A stretch of 64,000 nt of DNA, taken from JANXQG01 sp963709175. Its GTDB lineage: Bacteria; Planctomycetota; Planctomycetia; Pirellulales; Thermoguttaceae. This document shows, one piece after another, positions 38,501 through 51,000 of the stretch. The first letter of the stretch is position 1. The number at the start of each line of letters is the position of its first letter. The DNA is taken from the NCBI GenBank assembly GCA_963709175.1, contig CAVPVK010000007.1, forward strand, positions 1,302,001 through 1,366,000, given 5' to 3'. A model generated the notes under the pieces. That model was not told where the DNA came from. It did no database searches and worked only from the letters and a program-made list of their open reading frames with translations. Made by a program: the position numbers and the translations under genes.

Positions 38501-41500
38501 GATCGTGTTGCGCACGATCTGGTTCGAAGTAGCCCCTGCGATAAATCCGACGCCGTACTCATTGTGAATGTCGCTGCTGCCACTATAGTCGGTCCCGATC
38601 AGGTTGCCTTCCACCAGGTTGTCGATCTCGTAACCTTCGGCGATAACAACACCTGTGATCGGGTGGCCGGAGACCACGTTTTGCTGGATGGTGTTGGATT
38701 GGTTCGTGCCGTAGGCGAGGAAGACCCCGACACCGGCCTGGGTGCCCGCAATGGCCTGCGTGCCCGAGGCGTCGGTGCCGATATAGTTGCCGACCACCGT
38801 GTTGTCGGCGGCATTCCACAAGCGAACGTCGGCGCCATAAACGGTGACGGAGGTCGAGCTGGTGTTTCCCGAAATGATATTTCGCGAGTCGGCGTCGCTT
38901 CCGCCGATGAGGTTGTAGCTGCCGTTCTCGATCAACACCCCATTCGAGGCGACGCCGGCCACGGAATCGCCAATCCCCGTAGTGCCCGAGGAGTCGGTGC
39001 CAAGGAAGTTGCCTGCCACGACGTTGTTGCTGGAAAAGATACAGACGCCTCCACCGCCATAGCCGCCAGAATTGCCCGAGATGACGTTGCGCTGGCCCAC
39101 AGCAGTCAGGTTGACGGCGGACGGGGGCGGGCTGCCGTTGATTCCCGTAGTGTTGCCGCTGTCGTCGGTAAGAGTTAGTTGGCAACCGCTGCCGATCAGG
39201 TTGTCGTTTGCCCCTGACGCCAGCACGATCCCGTTGCCGTTGGGGCAAGCGGCAGTGCCGGCGGGATTGGTGCCAATGAAGTTGCCGGCGATCGTGTTGC
39301 CGCCCGCCCCCTCGATCTGGATGCCATCGCCGCCCGTGAACCCGTTGATGACCAGGCCCTGCACGACGCAGCCGCTGGCGTCGATCACCAGACCCGTGGC
39401 CCCCGCATCTGCCGGGTTGCTGCCACTGAGCTCGATCAGCAGTTTTGCGTTGTCGCAGGCTGCCATGGTATTTGGCGTGGCGCCGGGTTGGCTGTAACCG
39501 TCGATGATGACCGGGCTCATGATGGGAGGGAGCGGCGACGCGGGCTGAATCAGGAACGAACCCGTATTGGACTGGTAGCCCGGATCGGTCGTCGGGATGT
39601 CGAAATCGATCGTGTTGAGGACGCCGTCGCTGAAAGTGTTCAAAGCGGTGATGGCGTCGCGCAAGCTCACGGGGTCGCCCTCTGCCGCGGCGTTCTGCAG
39701 GTCGCTGAGATTGTCCGCGTAGCCGTGCAACACGTCGCATGCCGTGGTCACCGTAACGTTGACTCCGAAGGTCGACGAGGGCAAGGTGACCGGCGCTTCA
39801 TCGACTTCGAAAGTGTCCCCGGAGGCGGAGATCGGGCTGGCCGTCGCGTTGTCCACGAACTGGCCTCCGTCGAGCGCGTCGATCGTGTCGCCGGCCGCGA
39901 GGTCGATCGAGCCGTCGCCGGTGACCTCGACGGCCGGCTCGGCGGCGCCGTGCTCGAGTCGATCGTGACGTTGTACATGGTGAGCGTTCCGCCGGTGACC
40001 AAGACCGTGGCGCGGCGCCCGATTCCGTGAGGGTCGAAGTGCCGTATATGGTATTGCCCGAGTCGGTCGTGGTCGCGTAACCACCCTCGAATATCACGTT
40101 GCCGGAAGTCACGGTAAGGGCGGGCGAATCGGGGTCGAGGGTTGACCCGTTGGCCGAAATCACCAGGGTTACGCCCGATGGCAGGTCGATCGTCTGCGCG
40201 GAGTACATGCTTCCAGGGGCCAAATCGACGGTGATCACCGGCGCGGCGTTGGCCGGCGGCGTAACATGATTGACGGCCTGGATCACCGTCGAAAGTTCGG
40301 AGTCGCTGGTGGCCTGCAGCGTGACGTCCGGCGCCGAAGCGACGGCGGTGGTAAGGTCGCTGGCCAGGGCCGTGGCGTCGGACGCGTCGGCCGCGGGGAG
40401 CACCTGTAGCGGCGAGGACGGCAGAACTTCCCGGACCCGGTAATTGCCAGTATCCACGATGAACAGGTCGCCGGCGGCGTTCACCGCCAGGCCCGTCGGA
40501 TCCGACAACGCCGCAACTGTGGCCGGCCCTTCATCGCCCCAGTAGCTTGCATTCCCATTTCCAGCGATCGTGGTGACGTTCACCTTGGCCAAATTGAACT
40601 CGGTCTGTTCGACCCCGATATTCTGCAGGAGATCGGTCACATTGAACGCGGCCGCCTGCCCCAGGCCTCCGATGATGTCATTTGCAGCGATTTCCTGGAC
40701 CGTGTTATCCGAGGAATTGGCGATGTAAAGATCGCCGGCCGCATCAACCGCCAGTCCTTCTACGTCTGTAGCGGTGAAGTTCGTGACGGTGAAGAGGTCT
40801 TGGTACGTGGCGCTCTGGGGGTTAAGGTCGAGGTACTGAACTGCACCCCCCTCCGCAAGGCTGAAGTAGAGCCGCTGCGTCGCGGCATCATACGCGAGAC
40901 TCGTCGAGCCAAATGGTGACGAGCTATTCGACCTGCCAACGGCCAATCCGGCGATGAGCTCAATCCCGTCATTGGGGCTTACCTCGAGGATTGCGTTCTG
41001 GTAGTAGTGGTTATTTGCGTCTCGAACACCGTTACCCACGGCGATAAAGACGTCGCCAAAGTCATCTACCGCAATCGCCTCCGGCGATCCCACCGGGGCC
41101 AGGGTTGCCGCTTGGCCGTCATAGGAGCCGTTAGGACTATAGCTGTGAGACCCGTGGATGCCCTGAATATCGAAATCGCTCCCTGTTCCGTCGCCGGCAA
41201 TCGCGATGATGCCGCCCTTGGCGACTGTTTGGCCGAAGAGCGTCTCCGTATTTCCAGTTAGATTGACCATTTGGACCAGATTGGCGCCGGTATCGGCGAT
41301 ATACAGATTACCCTGAGAGTCCACCGCGACGCCCTCGGGTTGGTCCAAGCCGCTTGTCACTGTGGCAATTACGCCGTTGGGCGTTACCTCGCGGATCGCG
41401 TTATTAACGGTATCGGCGATGAACAGATCGCCCGCTGAATCAACCGCCACGCTGGGCGGTGATCCGTTTCCAAGGGCAAGAGAGGCGCTCTGGGCATGGC

Positions 41501-44500
41501 CGCCATCGCCGCTGTCACCGAACGTCCCGTTCCCCGCCACCGTGATAATCGTGGGGGCCAATCCCAGCGCGGCGCTGCTGCGTGCATAGTTATTGGCCGG
41601 ATCGCTGTAGGCGGCGGTGACCGTGTAGGTTCCCGCCGGGAGCGTCGGAACCGTCGCGTTTGCCACGTTGGTGCCATCGAGTTGCACTGACTGGGTGGAT
41701 GCAAGATTTCCGTCTTGGTAGACGTCGAACTCCACCGTCCCTTCAGTGAGTGCACCGGCGCCTGGGGCAACGGCGACCGTGGCCGTCATGGTCACCGCCT
41801 GTCCGCTCAGCGCCACCGTAGGTGAGGCCTCGAGCGAGGTCGTGGTGGCAGGTACAACGGTCACAACGCTGCTGCCGCTGTTTGCCGCGAAGAAGTTGAT
41901 GTCGCCCCCGTAGTAGGCGGTGATGTCGGCTTGTTCGCCCCAGCCGATACTGGCGAGTTGGTCAGTGGTCAGCGTGGCGACCCCATTGACGACGGCCGCC
42001 TGTCCCAAATCGGTGTTCGTCGTCGTATCCACGAAGTCGACAGAACCGGTCGGGGCAACGTTGCTCGGAACACCGGGGTCGGGCGTTGTTACGGTAGCGG
42101 TAAGCGTGACCGGACCGCCCATGCCTTGGGACGCCGCCAAAGGGCTGAGCGTGGTGGTGGTGACGGCCGAGACGGTAATCGCTTCGCCGGACTCGATCTC
42201 GCGGACGCGGCCACCAAAAAGGTAATTCGAGTCCGAGATCAGGAGGTCCCCCGCGCTGTCGAAACTTAGGCCGACGATTTGGTTGGATAACTCGGCTTCA
42301 ATCGCGCTCCCTCCGTCGCCGAGTCCCGAAGTCCCCTGTCCCGCGATCGTCGAGATAATCCCCGTGCTCGCGCTCACCTCGCGGATAACGCTGTTGCCCG
42401 TGTCGGCGATGAAAAGGTCCCCGGCAGAATCGACGGCGAGGCCGCTGGGCCAGCTCAGTTGCGCCGCCGTCGCCGCCTGGCCGTCGCCGCTGTAGCCTCC
42501 TCCAGCCGCGTAGTTTCCGGCAATGGTCGTGATGTCGCCGGCCTGAAGCTGAGCTCCGTCGAGAGCGGTTATCGGGCTTGCGCCGGTGTTTACCTCGCGG
42601 ACCACATTGTTGCCCGTATCGGCGATGAAGAGGTCTCCGGCAGCATTGACGGCGAGGCCGCTGGGACCGTTGAGCAGTGCCTGGTTGGCCGGCTGGCCGT
42701 CGCCGCCGTAGCCGGCCGTGCCGTCGCCAGCGATTGTCGCAAGGTCGCCGGTCGTAGGGTCGTAGGCGAGAACCCGATTGTCGCCGTTGTCGGCGATGTA
42801 CAGGATACCGTCGCTCTGGTCATAGGCCAGGGCCGCCATCGTCTCGTATCCGTAGCCGGGCAGCGTATTGTTGGGCAGGTTCAAGTTGACGTTGTCAACA
42901 CCCGCGGGGCCGCCAAGGACCGTAGCGATCTGGCCCGGTGCGAGGAGGCCAAGGCCGTTGGGAAGCGGTACGGAGTTTGTCGCGGACAGGTTGAGTTCAT
43001 CGATCGCACCATTGTCCGAGTCGGCGACAAACAGCAGGTGGTCCGCATTATCGATCGCCAGGGCGGTCGCCGTACCACCACCGCCGGCGTAACCTTGAGT
43101 CCAGTTGCCGGCGATCGTTGAGATCAGCCCCGTGTTGGCGCTGATTTCCCAAATCACATCGTGCGCACTATCCGCGATATAGACGTTCCCTGAGGAGTCG
43201 GCTACGGCGTCTGCCGGATACATGGAGGCACTGGTCGGCAGCTCTCCATCTTCGACGCCGCTGCCGCCGCCGGCTACGGTAGTGATGATCGATTGCGGTC
43301 CAATGGCCGTGCTCCCCGGCAGAAACGCGCCGTTGTACTCCGCGCGTATGTCGTTTGTGCCCAGCGGGAGCGCCGAGGTCGTCAGCGAAGCGGTGCCGTC
43401 CATCGACGTGGCAGTGCCGATCGGCGTGTTGCCGTCTTCGAACGTGACCGTTTCCCCGCTGGGCGCACTGGACGCTCACGGTTACCTGGCTGCCGTAGAC
43501 TGGCCGTACCTGCATGTCGGCATACCCGGTGCTGCCGGCAAAACTGTTTGCGGCATCGCCGCTATAGATGGCCGATATGGCGTATGTCCCCGCAGGGAAC
43601 GACACATTGCTGAGGCTTGCCACTCCGCCGGAAAGAGTCGCTGTCCCCAAGTCCGCGCCCGTTGCGACGTTGACGAAATCGACCGTCCCGTCGGGCGTGC
43701 CGGTGCCCGGGGACTGGACGCCAACCGTTGCTGTCAGGGTTACCGGCTGGCCAGCGGTTACCACCGTAGGTGAGGTCTGTAATGAGGTCGTGGTGGGGAA
43801 AACAACGGTAACGTCGGTGCTCTCACTGTTGGCGCCGAAGTTCGTATCGCCGGAGTAGTCGGCCGTGATCGTTACCTTTCCAATTCCGGAAGAGCCCAAC
43901 ACGCCCGTAGTCATCAACGTCGCGACGCCGTTGGCGCCGACGCTCGCTGTGCCCAAATCGGTGTCCTCGCTGGTGTCGAAGAAATCGACGTTGCCGGTCG
44001 GCGTCGTCCCACCACCCGTGGCGTCGGCAACTGTGGCTGTGAGCGTGACCGGTAGCCCGGAGCCCGAAACCACCGGTGAGGCGGTGGGCGTGACGGTGTC
44101 TGCCCCTACGCCCAACTCCGCACTGCTGTCGGCGAAGCCGTTCGCTTCGCCTTCGTAAGTCGCCGTGACGGCGTACGTTCCCGTGGGAAGGGCCGCATTG
44201 GGTAGGACAGCCGCCCCATTGACGAGAGGCTCTGTTCCTAAGAACGCGCCGGTTGTGTCGTCCGTGAAATCGACGTACCCCGTCGGCGTCAAACTGGGCA
44301 AATTGGCGGCCACGGTGGCAGTCAAGGTTACCGGCTGGCCGCTGATGGCCATTCCGGGCGAGGCGTCCAGGTTGGTCGTGGTCGGGTAGAGAACGGTAAC
44401 GTTGGTGCTGCCGCTGTTGGTGGCGAAGTTCGCATCGCCGGAGTAGTTCGCAGTGATATCTTGGTCTCCCGCCATGCCGACAGCGGCGCCTAATCCAGTG

Positions 44501-46221
44501 ACGGGAAGCGTCGCGACACCGTTGACCAACGGCGCATCGCCCAGGTCCGTTTGCGTCGTAACGTCGAAAAAATCGACGGTTCCGGTCGGCGTTGTGGGCG
44601 TGCTGCTGCCGGAAGCGTCCACGATGGTGGCCGTGAGTGCGACTGGCTGGTACCAACTGGAAACCGTCGGCGAGGCGCTGACCGCCACCGTGGTTGCCCC
44701 CACGGCCAACTCGGTGTTGCTTCCGGCGAAGACATTCGACTCGCCTTCGTAGGTCGCCGTAACGACGTACGTTCCAGCCGGGAGCGTCCCGCTGGGCACG
44801 GCAAGGGTGGCCGTGGCATTGGAGTCGTCCGCCACGGAGGTGAGCGTTTCAGAGCCGAGATCTGTCGTTTGATTGGTGGCAGTATTCACGGCGGAAAAAT
44901 CAACCGTCCCGGTCGGCGCGGGAACAAGGAGGCTTGCCGCGCTGAACTCGCTCACCGTGGTCCCAAAGCCGTTGCCAGAGTTGGCCACGAAGAGGTCGCC
45001 GTACAAGTCACCGGGCGTGGTGTCGACCGCCAGGCCATCTGGATTGTCCAGCCGCCCAGGGTGGCAATGGGGCTGACACTCCCCCTCCGGTCAACGAGTT
45101 CGCGGCGAACGCACTCACCGTGTTCGCGAAGAAATTGTTCACGTACAGGTTGCCGCTGGGGTCGAACGTCAGGCAGCCGGAATCGTTCAGTCCCACGAGG
45201 GTGGTGGCGGGGCTGATGCTTCCCCCTGCGGTAAGCGATTTCGCAGCAAACTCGCTGACCCTTTCGCCGCTGACCACGTACAGGTTGCCATCCGAGTCAA
45301 ACGCCATGCCAGCAGGCCAGTTAGGCGAGCCGGGAAGAGTTATGGGGGTCGCGACGGGCGTCACCTGGCCTCCTCCGGTCAGCGAGCCCGCAGCAAACTC
45401 GCTCACTGTGCCCGCGTAGAAATTGCCCACCCACAGGTTGCCGCTGGGGTCGAAGGCCATGGCCGCGGTGCCCCCGTACCCCGCGTTGAGGCTGGTAGTG
45501 GGCGAGATGTCGTTTCCACCCGCGCTCAGCGAGGCCGCAGAGAACTCGCTCACCACGGAGGCGCCGCCCCCGTTGTGGATGCCGTTGGCTACGTAGACGT
45601 TGCCCCCGGAGTCGAATGCGATTGCGTATGGGGTTGATCAAACCGGTGAGTGTGGCGGTAGGCGCGAATCGTCCCCCCGGCGGCGAGCGAATCCACAGAG
45701 AACTCGCTCACCGTGGTACCTCTGTAATCGCCTCCATTTGCAACGTACAGGTCGCCGCTGGCGTCGAAGGCCAGCACGCCGGGGCCGTTCAACCCCGTGA
45801 GTGTGGCGATGGGCGCAACGTTCCCCCCGGCGGCGAGCGAATCCGCAGACAACTCGCTCACCGTGTTGCTGCTGACGTTGGAGACGAACAGGTTGCCACT
45901 GGAGTCGAAGGCCAGCTGAACCGGACCCTCCAGCCCACCGATGCTGGCGGTGGGCGTGAGGGGGTAATTGGCGGCCACGGTGGCGGTCAAGGTAACTGCC
46001 TGGCCGCCGACCGCCATCGCGGGCGATGCCTGCAAGGACGTGGTGGTAGTGACGGCCGACAACAGTCGCCGGTCTTCCAGCGGCTCAAACCGCAGGCACC
46101 GATCCTGAAACTGTCGCCGCAGAGACGAGGCAAACGGCCTTCCCAACGCCTTGCCGGAGGCTTTACCGCGCCTTCGATCGCCCCGGTTGCCCGAACTGCC
46201 AAGCCAAGAGAGGAAACGCAT
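32546..46221 (-). CDS. Giant surface protein: NHL propellers, Ig-like, beta-helix, S53 peptidase (frame interrupted)
   Basis: One gene of ~4,560 residues, broken by about seven single-base indels (near 45668, 45632, 45080, 45055, 43472, 40008, 39960). Each break is crossed by the same repeat pattern continuing in the next frame. Order: N-terminal RFEPLEDRRLLS sorting motif of planctomycete giants; ~6-7 NHL-like repeats (FDSSGNLFVSNVSSNTVSE); Ig-like repeats (GTVDF...TYSGD); NHL propellers (VAGNGTFGDSGDGG, DLFIADTVNNAIREV); beta-helices, one after a CSLREA-like start; six MBG-like repeats; a segment with repeated SGNA; an S53 sedolisin domain (about 34200-33100) with EESMD (Glu/Asp), STGDYGA (oxyanion Asp) and GGTSLSAP (Ser); and a ~180-residue tail. 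All S53 catalytic residues are present. No PEP-CTERM or membrane anchor is seen at the end. Likely a secreted adhesin with protease activity. Confidence 0.85.
35345..35808 (-). repeat. Near-identical tandem MBG-like repeats (228-bp period)
   Basis: Within the giant gene, 35461-35580 and 35689-35808 are identical by eye, and the 113 bases upstream of each differ at only a few positions. The period is 228 bases (76 codons: ITWTTPTSITYGTALSSTQL and so on). Two more diverged copies flank it, and two 86-residue relatives (with SWTVGGSQVSVPGTF) lie at about 35930-36440. Such identity points to recent unit duplication. Confidence 0.85.
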
Positions 46222-46336
46222 GATACTGAGCCTTTTTGTAAATGGGGAAGATTGCGCTGGAGGATCGGCCGCCTGCCGTCTTCTTCAAGCTCCATAAGAG
46301 GAAACGTCAAACTCACGCATGGCCCGCCAAAAATTG

Positions 46337-47633
46337 TCAGAAACTCGTGTCCGGCGTGCCGTTGGAGTTGTACCGCACCACCGCGTTCACGCAGTTCTTG
46401 CCCGACCCGCTCGAGCCAACCAATAGGACCTTGTAGCCCAGCGGATCGGACGACGAGGGCTGCAGTTGCGCCGGAATGGGCACAAGGCGAGTAGACAAAG
46501 TCGTCGGCGTAGCCCTGGCCATTGAACACGCCCTTGCTTGAGCCGAACGTGTTGTCCAGATCGCCGTCACTGGTGAATCGGGCCACGAGCAGATTTTCGC
46601 CGTTGGCCGCGAGCCCCGAGACCACGATATTGCCGCGGTCGTCGATGGCGACCGCCTGGGCCTGGCAGGCGAAGCTCTCCGTGACGATGCCGGCGTTGCC
46701 GAACGTCCCGTCCAGCGCGCCATTCGCGGTGAAGCGGGCCAGGGCCAAGACTCCGCTGTCCTCGTTGCAGCCGGCCACGACGATGTTGTTTTCGTCATCG
46801 ACCGCGATGCCATAGGGAAATGTGTCGTCGCCGTCGGGACCGTCGATGGTCAAGGTCACGTAGCCGTTTGATCCGAAGGTCTTGTCGAGCTGGCCGTTAG
46901 CGGTGTAACGCATCAAGGCCATGGCTTCCACCCCGTTGCTCTCTTCCACGGCGGCGCAGACGATGATGTCGCCGCTGGACTGCAGGGCGACGTCCTCCAC
47001 GGTCAGGGACTCGAAGGGTGTGATGGTGCTCACCGTGCCGCCGGCGCCGAAGGTGGTGTCCAGCGCCCCGCTTTCCGTGTACCTGGCAAGCAGGACGGGG
47101 TTCAACTCGCCGTTGTTACCGGCGACGACGATCTTTTCGCTGCTCCCGCTGCCTTGCATGGTCATGGCGTAGATTGCGGCTTCGTCAAGGCCCTTGAACT
47201 GGGTAGTGACGATGCCCTTACTGCCGAAGGTGGTGTCCAGGCTGCCGTTGGCGTTGTAGCGAACGGTTGTGAAGATCCCGCCCGACTTGCCGGCAGACGA
47301 CCCCGCAGACAGGAGCCTGCCCTCATAGTCGACCGCGCAGGCATTAGGCCAGTTCATGCCCTCGGAGGAGACGGAGGTCTGGACGATCCCGCCGCCGAAG
47401 CCCGTATTGACCGAGCCGTTGAAGGAAACACTGGAGGCATTGAAATAGCCCGGCATCTCGAAGCCCGCCCCGACCACCAAAATGTCGTCGGTCACGGGAT
47501 CCAGGGCCGCGGCCATCGCGCCCCAGCCATCGCTTATTGTGGGCATTTTGACCACCTGGCTGAAGGCGACGGGCAATGCCAAGGCAAACACAACGAGCGT
47601 CGTCAGGCCGATCCGATAGCAATTAAGAAACAT
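46337..47633 (-). CDS. Secreted delta-60 repeat protein, frame interrupted near its end
   Basis: About 432 residues. It has a signal peptide (MFLNCYRIGLTTLVVFALALPVAFS) with AAAGGA upstream, then about six delta-60 repeats of ~50-55 residues (LARYTESGALDTTFGAGGTV, ALMRYTANGQLDKTFGSNGYV, LARFTANGALDGTFGNAGIV), a likely beta-propeller. Near 46490 an extra C shifts the frame; the proper end (LGYKVLLVGSSGSGKNCVNA, then VVRYNSNGTPDTSF and stop at 46337) follows in the next frame. The unshifted frame runs on to 45987 through the start of the giant gene, which is not meaningful. The span of 1,297 bases is 432 codons plus one. It lies 115 bases upstream of the giant gene on the same strand and may be co-transcribed with it. 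Confidence 0.82.
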
Positions 47634-47836
47634 CTCTGGGTTATCCTTTCTCGAACATTGTCCGCGATATTAAAGAAGTGCCGTCGCCCGACCCCGCGGA
47701 TCGGGCCGCTCGAACGGATGAGAGTCCGCCAAATCGGGCTCTATACATAAATGCGTCGTTTGCGGGAAGAACCCCTCACACGAAAACAGAATTTCGTGCA
47801 ATGGTTGCGGCGAGACGCGAGAGCGAACGCCTCAGC

Positions 47837-48046
47837 TTACGTGGAAAGGAACCATCGCTCCGGCCACAAGCCCCAGTGCGCCTCCTTGTCCCACGTATAC
47901 CTGTACCGCCCAGCGGAGACGAGCCTGTCGGGATGGTCCACGGCGCAGGCGTTTGGCCAGTTGTCGTCGGAAGAGACGGCGGTCGTCACGATCCCGCCCC
48001 GCAAGGCCGCGTTGACCGCCCCGTTCGAACTGGCCCGGCTTCCGGC
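47837..48046 (-). pseudogene. Delta-60 protein remnant (duplicate fragment)
   Basis: On the minus strand this reads SSNGAVNAALRGGIVTTAVS, then NWPNACAVDHPDRLVSAGRY, before stopping at 47837. It matches the early part of the delta-60 protein next to it (SFNGSVNTGFGGGIVQTSVS, NWPNACAVDYEGRLLSAG). Only one repeat and a half is left, without a start or signal peptide. It is a relic of a duplicated or shuffled copy between the kinase B gene and the intact delta-60 gene. The rest of 47634-48050 holds nothing I recognise. Confidence 0.7.
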
Positions 48047-48050
48047 GGCG

Positions 48051-51000
48051 TCAGATTTTTCCCATCGCTGCCCCTGAATTACCGCCGGTTCGAATCTCTT
48101 CATCGAGCTGTGCATGGACCTGGGCCTCGGGCGTCCCCTCGACAAGATGAACAGCCTCCGCATAGATATAGAAGCCAACAATCCAGGTATCCCATTCCGC
48201 GCTGCGGAATCCCCGCTGGCGGATCGCTCGGGCTTCCTCCAAGACCAGTTGGCGGCCCGATTCCAGGTGCTTTTTGGCCTCATCGCGATGCCCTTGCCCT
48301 TGATGCGCTAGCGACAGAAAAAGGTGCGCGACGGCATCCAGAGATTCGAATCTCGGCGCGGCATTTTTCTCGATGGTTTGATTGAGTTGCGCCACGGCGG
48401 CGGAATATCGCGCGGAACGGCAATCCGCGATTCCCTGCACGAGCCGGTTCCATATAACGTCGGGTTGGCCCTTTACTACCTCGGTCGCCAGACGGTCTGC
48501 CTTGATAAGGTCATCGCCCCCAAGCGGTAAGAGCAGGCAAGCTTTGGCGGCTTGCTCCGGAGATTGATTCCGGGAGGCTTCGGCGAGCATTTCGTGGCAG
48601 ACGCGGCGATAACTGGATTCATCGCCGGCCAAAAGACAGAGCGTCGCCGCACGAAGTTGCGCCAGTTGCTTGTCACCCGACAGGGAAATCATTTTCGTGA
48701 AGTCAACTGCCGCGTCATGCCATCGCGCGAGGCGCAACGCAACTTCGCCTCGCATTTGGACGGCTTCGATGTCGTTCGCCAGCGTCGGATCCTGCTCCAT
48801 GGCTTTGGAACAGGACACAATGGCCTTCTCCAACTGGCCCATAACCTCGTATTCTAGCGCTAGGCCTAGAATTTCATTTTTCGCCGGCGCAAGTTTCTTC
48901 TGCAGCCCACGAATCTGTGGCGGCTGCGTCGGACGACTAAGGTGATTTGAGGCCGGCAGGAAACAGACGCGGAAACCTAGGTCCATAAAGCGCCAGGTGG
49001 GAGGGCTGAATTGCCGGAACGCGGAACGGGAAAAGTACCATCCGTGCGCACCTCCGCCTCGATTAACGCGAAAATAGCCATCGGCCGGGCCGGGCGGATC
49101 GTTAACCGGTGACTGACTGAAGTAATTTCGCGCAAATACGTCCTGGCACCATTGAAATACATTCCCGTTCATGTCGTAGAGTCCCCACGCATTTGGCGAC
49201 CTTTGCCCAACTTCGTGCGTCGAGCCGCCCCACTCGTACCAGGCAAAGTTGATCGCGTGTTGCTCGTCAAACGCCGCCGCAGTCGGCTTGCTGCCGACGC
49301 TAAAGTAGCACCGACCAGGGTTCCCCGCGCGGCAGGCGTATTCCCATTCTGCCTCGCTGGGAAGGCGGTAGGCCCGCCCCGCGATCGTCTCGTCAGGCAA
49401 AATAGAGAGCCTCCGGCAGAAAGCCAGCGCGTCATCGAACGAAACGCACTCGACTGGGTACCTCCTGGTGTTCCTGCCCGCGACCTGATCCTTGCCGCCG
49501 CCCGTAGGTGAAAAGTAACTCGGGTTTTCGCGCATTACCCGCTCGTATTGCTCTTGGGTCACGTCATACACGCCAAGGTAAAGCGGTCGCGTAATCCGAA
49601 CGTGGTGCATTGGCCACTCCAGCCCTACGCGATCTAAATACCATTCGTCGGCCGAATGCGTGTGGCAGTCATTTTCGATCATTTCATCGGTCGATCCCAT
49701 ATCGAACTCACCTGAGGGGATGAGCACCAGCTTCATCCCGATGGAATTCGTAATCTCCAGCGGCAGGCCAGACTGCCGAGCAAAGCGTTCCTGGAGGCTT
49801 CGTGACCGCCCTGCTGCGAACGGGGCCGCAGCCGGACCACCCAAATCAATCGCCGATGGGGACTTCGCACCCGACGTCTTTGATCGGCCCACCGGCGCGC
49901 GGGGCTTAGTAAGACAGACGCGCAGCCCCACGTCTTCATTGCGGTATTTCGGCTCGTTAATCAGGCGGAACGCCGATCGACAGATCCAGGCTGCCGGCCA
50001 AAATGACCCTCCGCGCATCTCGAACTGAGTGTATGTTTTCGGCTCCCTCGGGTCGTCAACGGGAAACCGCTTGTATCCGCGAGGACTATCACAACACCAT
50101 TGATAAACATTTCCCAGCATGTCATAGAGCCCCCAGGCGTTGGGGTGCTTGAGCCCCACAGGATGCGTCTGATGAATGTGGGTATGGTCGCAATCGAACC
50201 ATGCGAAATCGCCGAGCGCTTGCTCGTCGTCCTCCCACGTAGTGGGCTGGCTGGACTGCGCTGAAGTAGTAGCGGCCCGGGTTTCCGGCGCGGCACGCAT
50301 ACTCCCATTGCGCCGCCGTGGGCAAGCAGTATTCCCGCCCCGCGGCCCTCTCGGCAGGCAGTTCGGACAATCGGCGGCAGAACACGGCCGCGTCGTACCA
50401 GATAACGGAATCCACGGGGTGCCGTTTGGTGTCCTGACCGGCGACATCGGCTTTACATTTGCCGTGGAATGAGAACGCGCTGGGATTCTCGCCCATAACC
50501 CGCTCGTACTCTTCCTGGGTCACGTCGTAAACGCCAAGATAAAAAGGATCTGTGATCCGCACACGCTGTCTCGGCCCTTCGTTTAGCACGTGGCCGTTGT
50601 ACCAACGATCGCCAGCGTGGGCACGAATCTCGTCCAGGATAAAGTCGTCGCTCGATCCCATCTCGAACTCGCCGGACGGGATGAGCACCAGCTTCATGCC
50701 AATCGAGTTGGTGATTTCCAGCGGCAGGCCCGACTGGCGGGCAAGGCGTTCCTGAAGTTGTCGCGCCTGCTTGGCGTCGTAGGCAACTTCCTGCGGCACT
50801 GCGACGGCGGCGGAAGGCAGGGAAACGTGGAGAACCTCAGTTCCGCCGCGGAGCACATTGAACTCACGGGTCTCAATCTCCATGTCGCCCCGGCGGATGC
50901 GAAGCTGGTGCCACCCGGCACGGAGAGTGAGCGGCTGACCGAGGTTCTCGATGCGAATCGCGTTGCCGTCAACCGAGACCTGGGCCTGCCGCGCCGCGGC

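Noticed and set aside
45987..46336. Extension of the delta-60 frame to 45987 (548 residues)
   Set aside because: After about 46490 the sequence leaves the repeat pattern, and the correct ending lies in the next frame with a stop at 46337; the extension also runs through the start of the giant gene.
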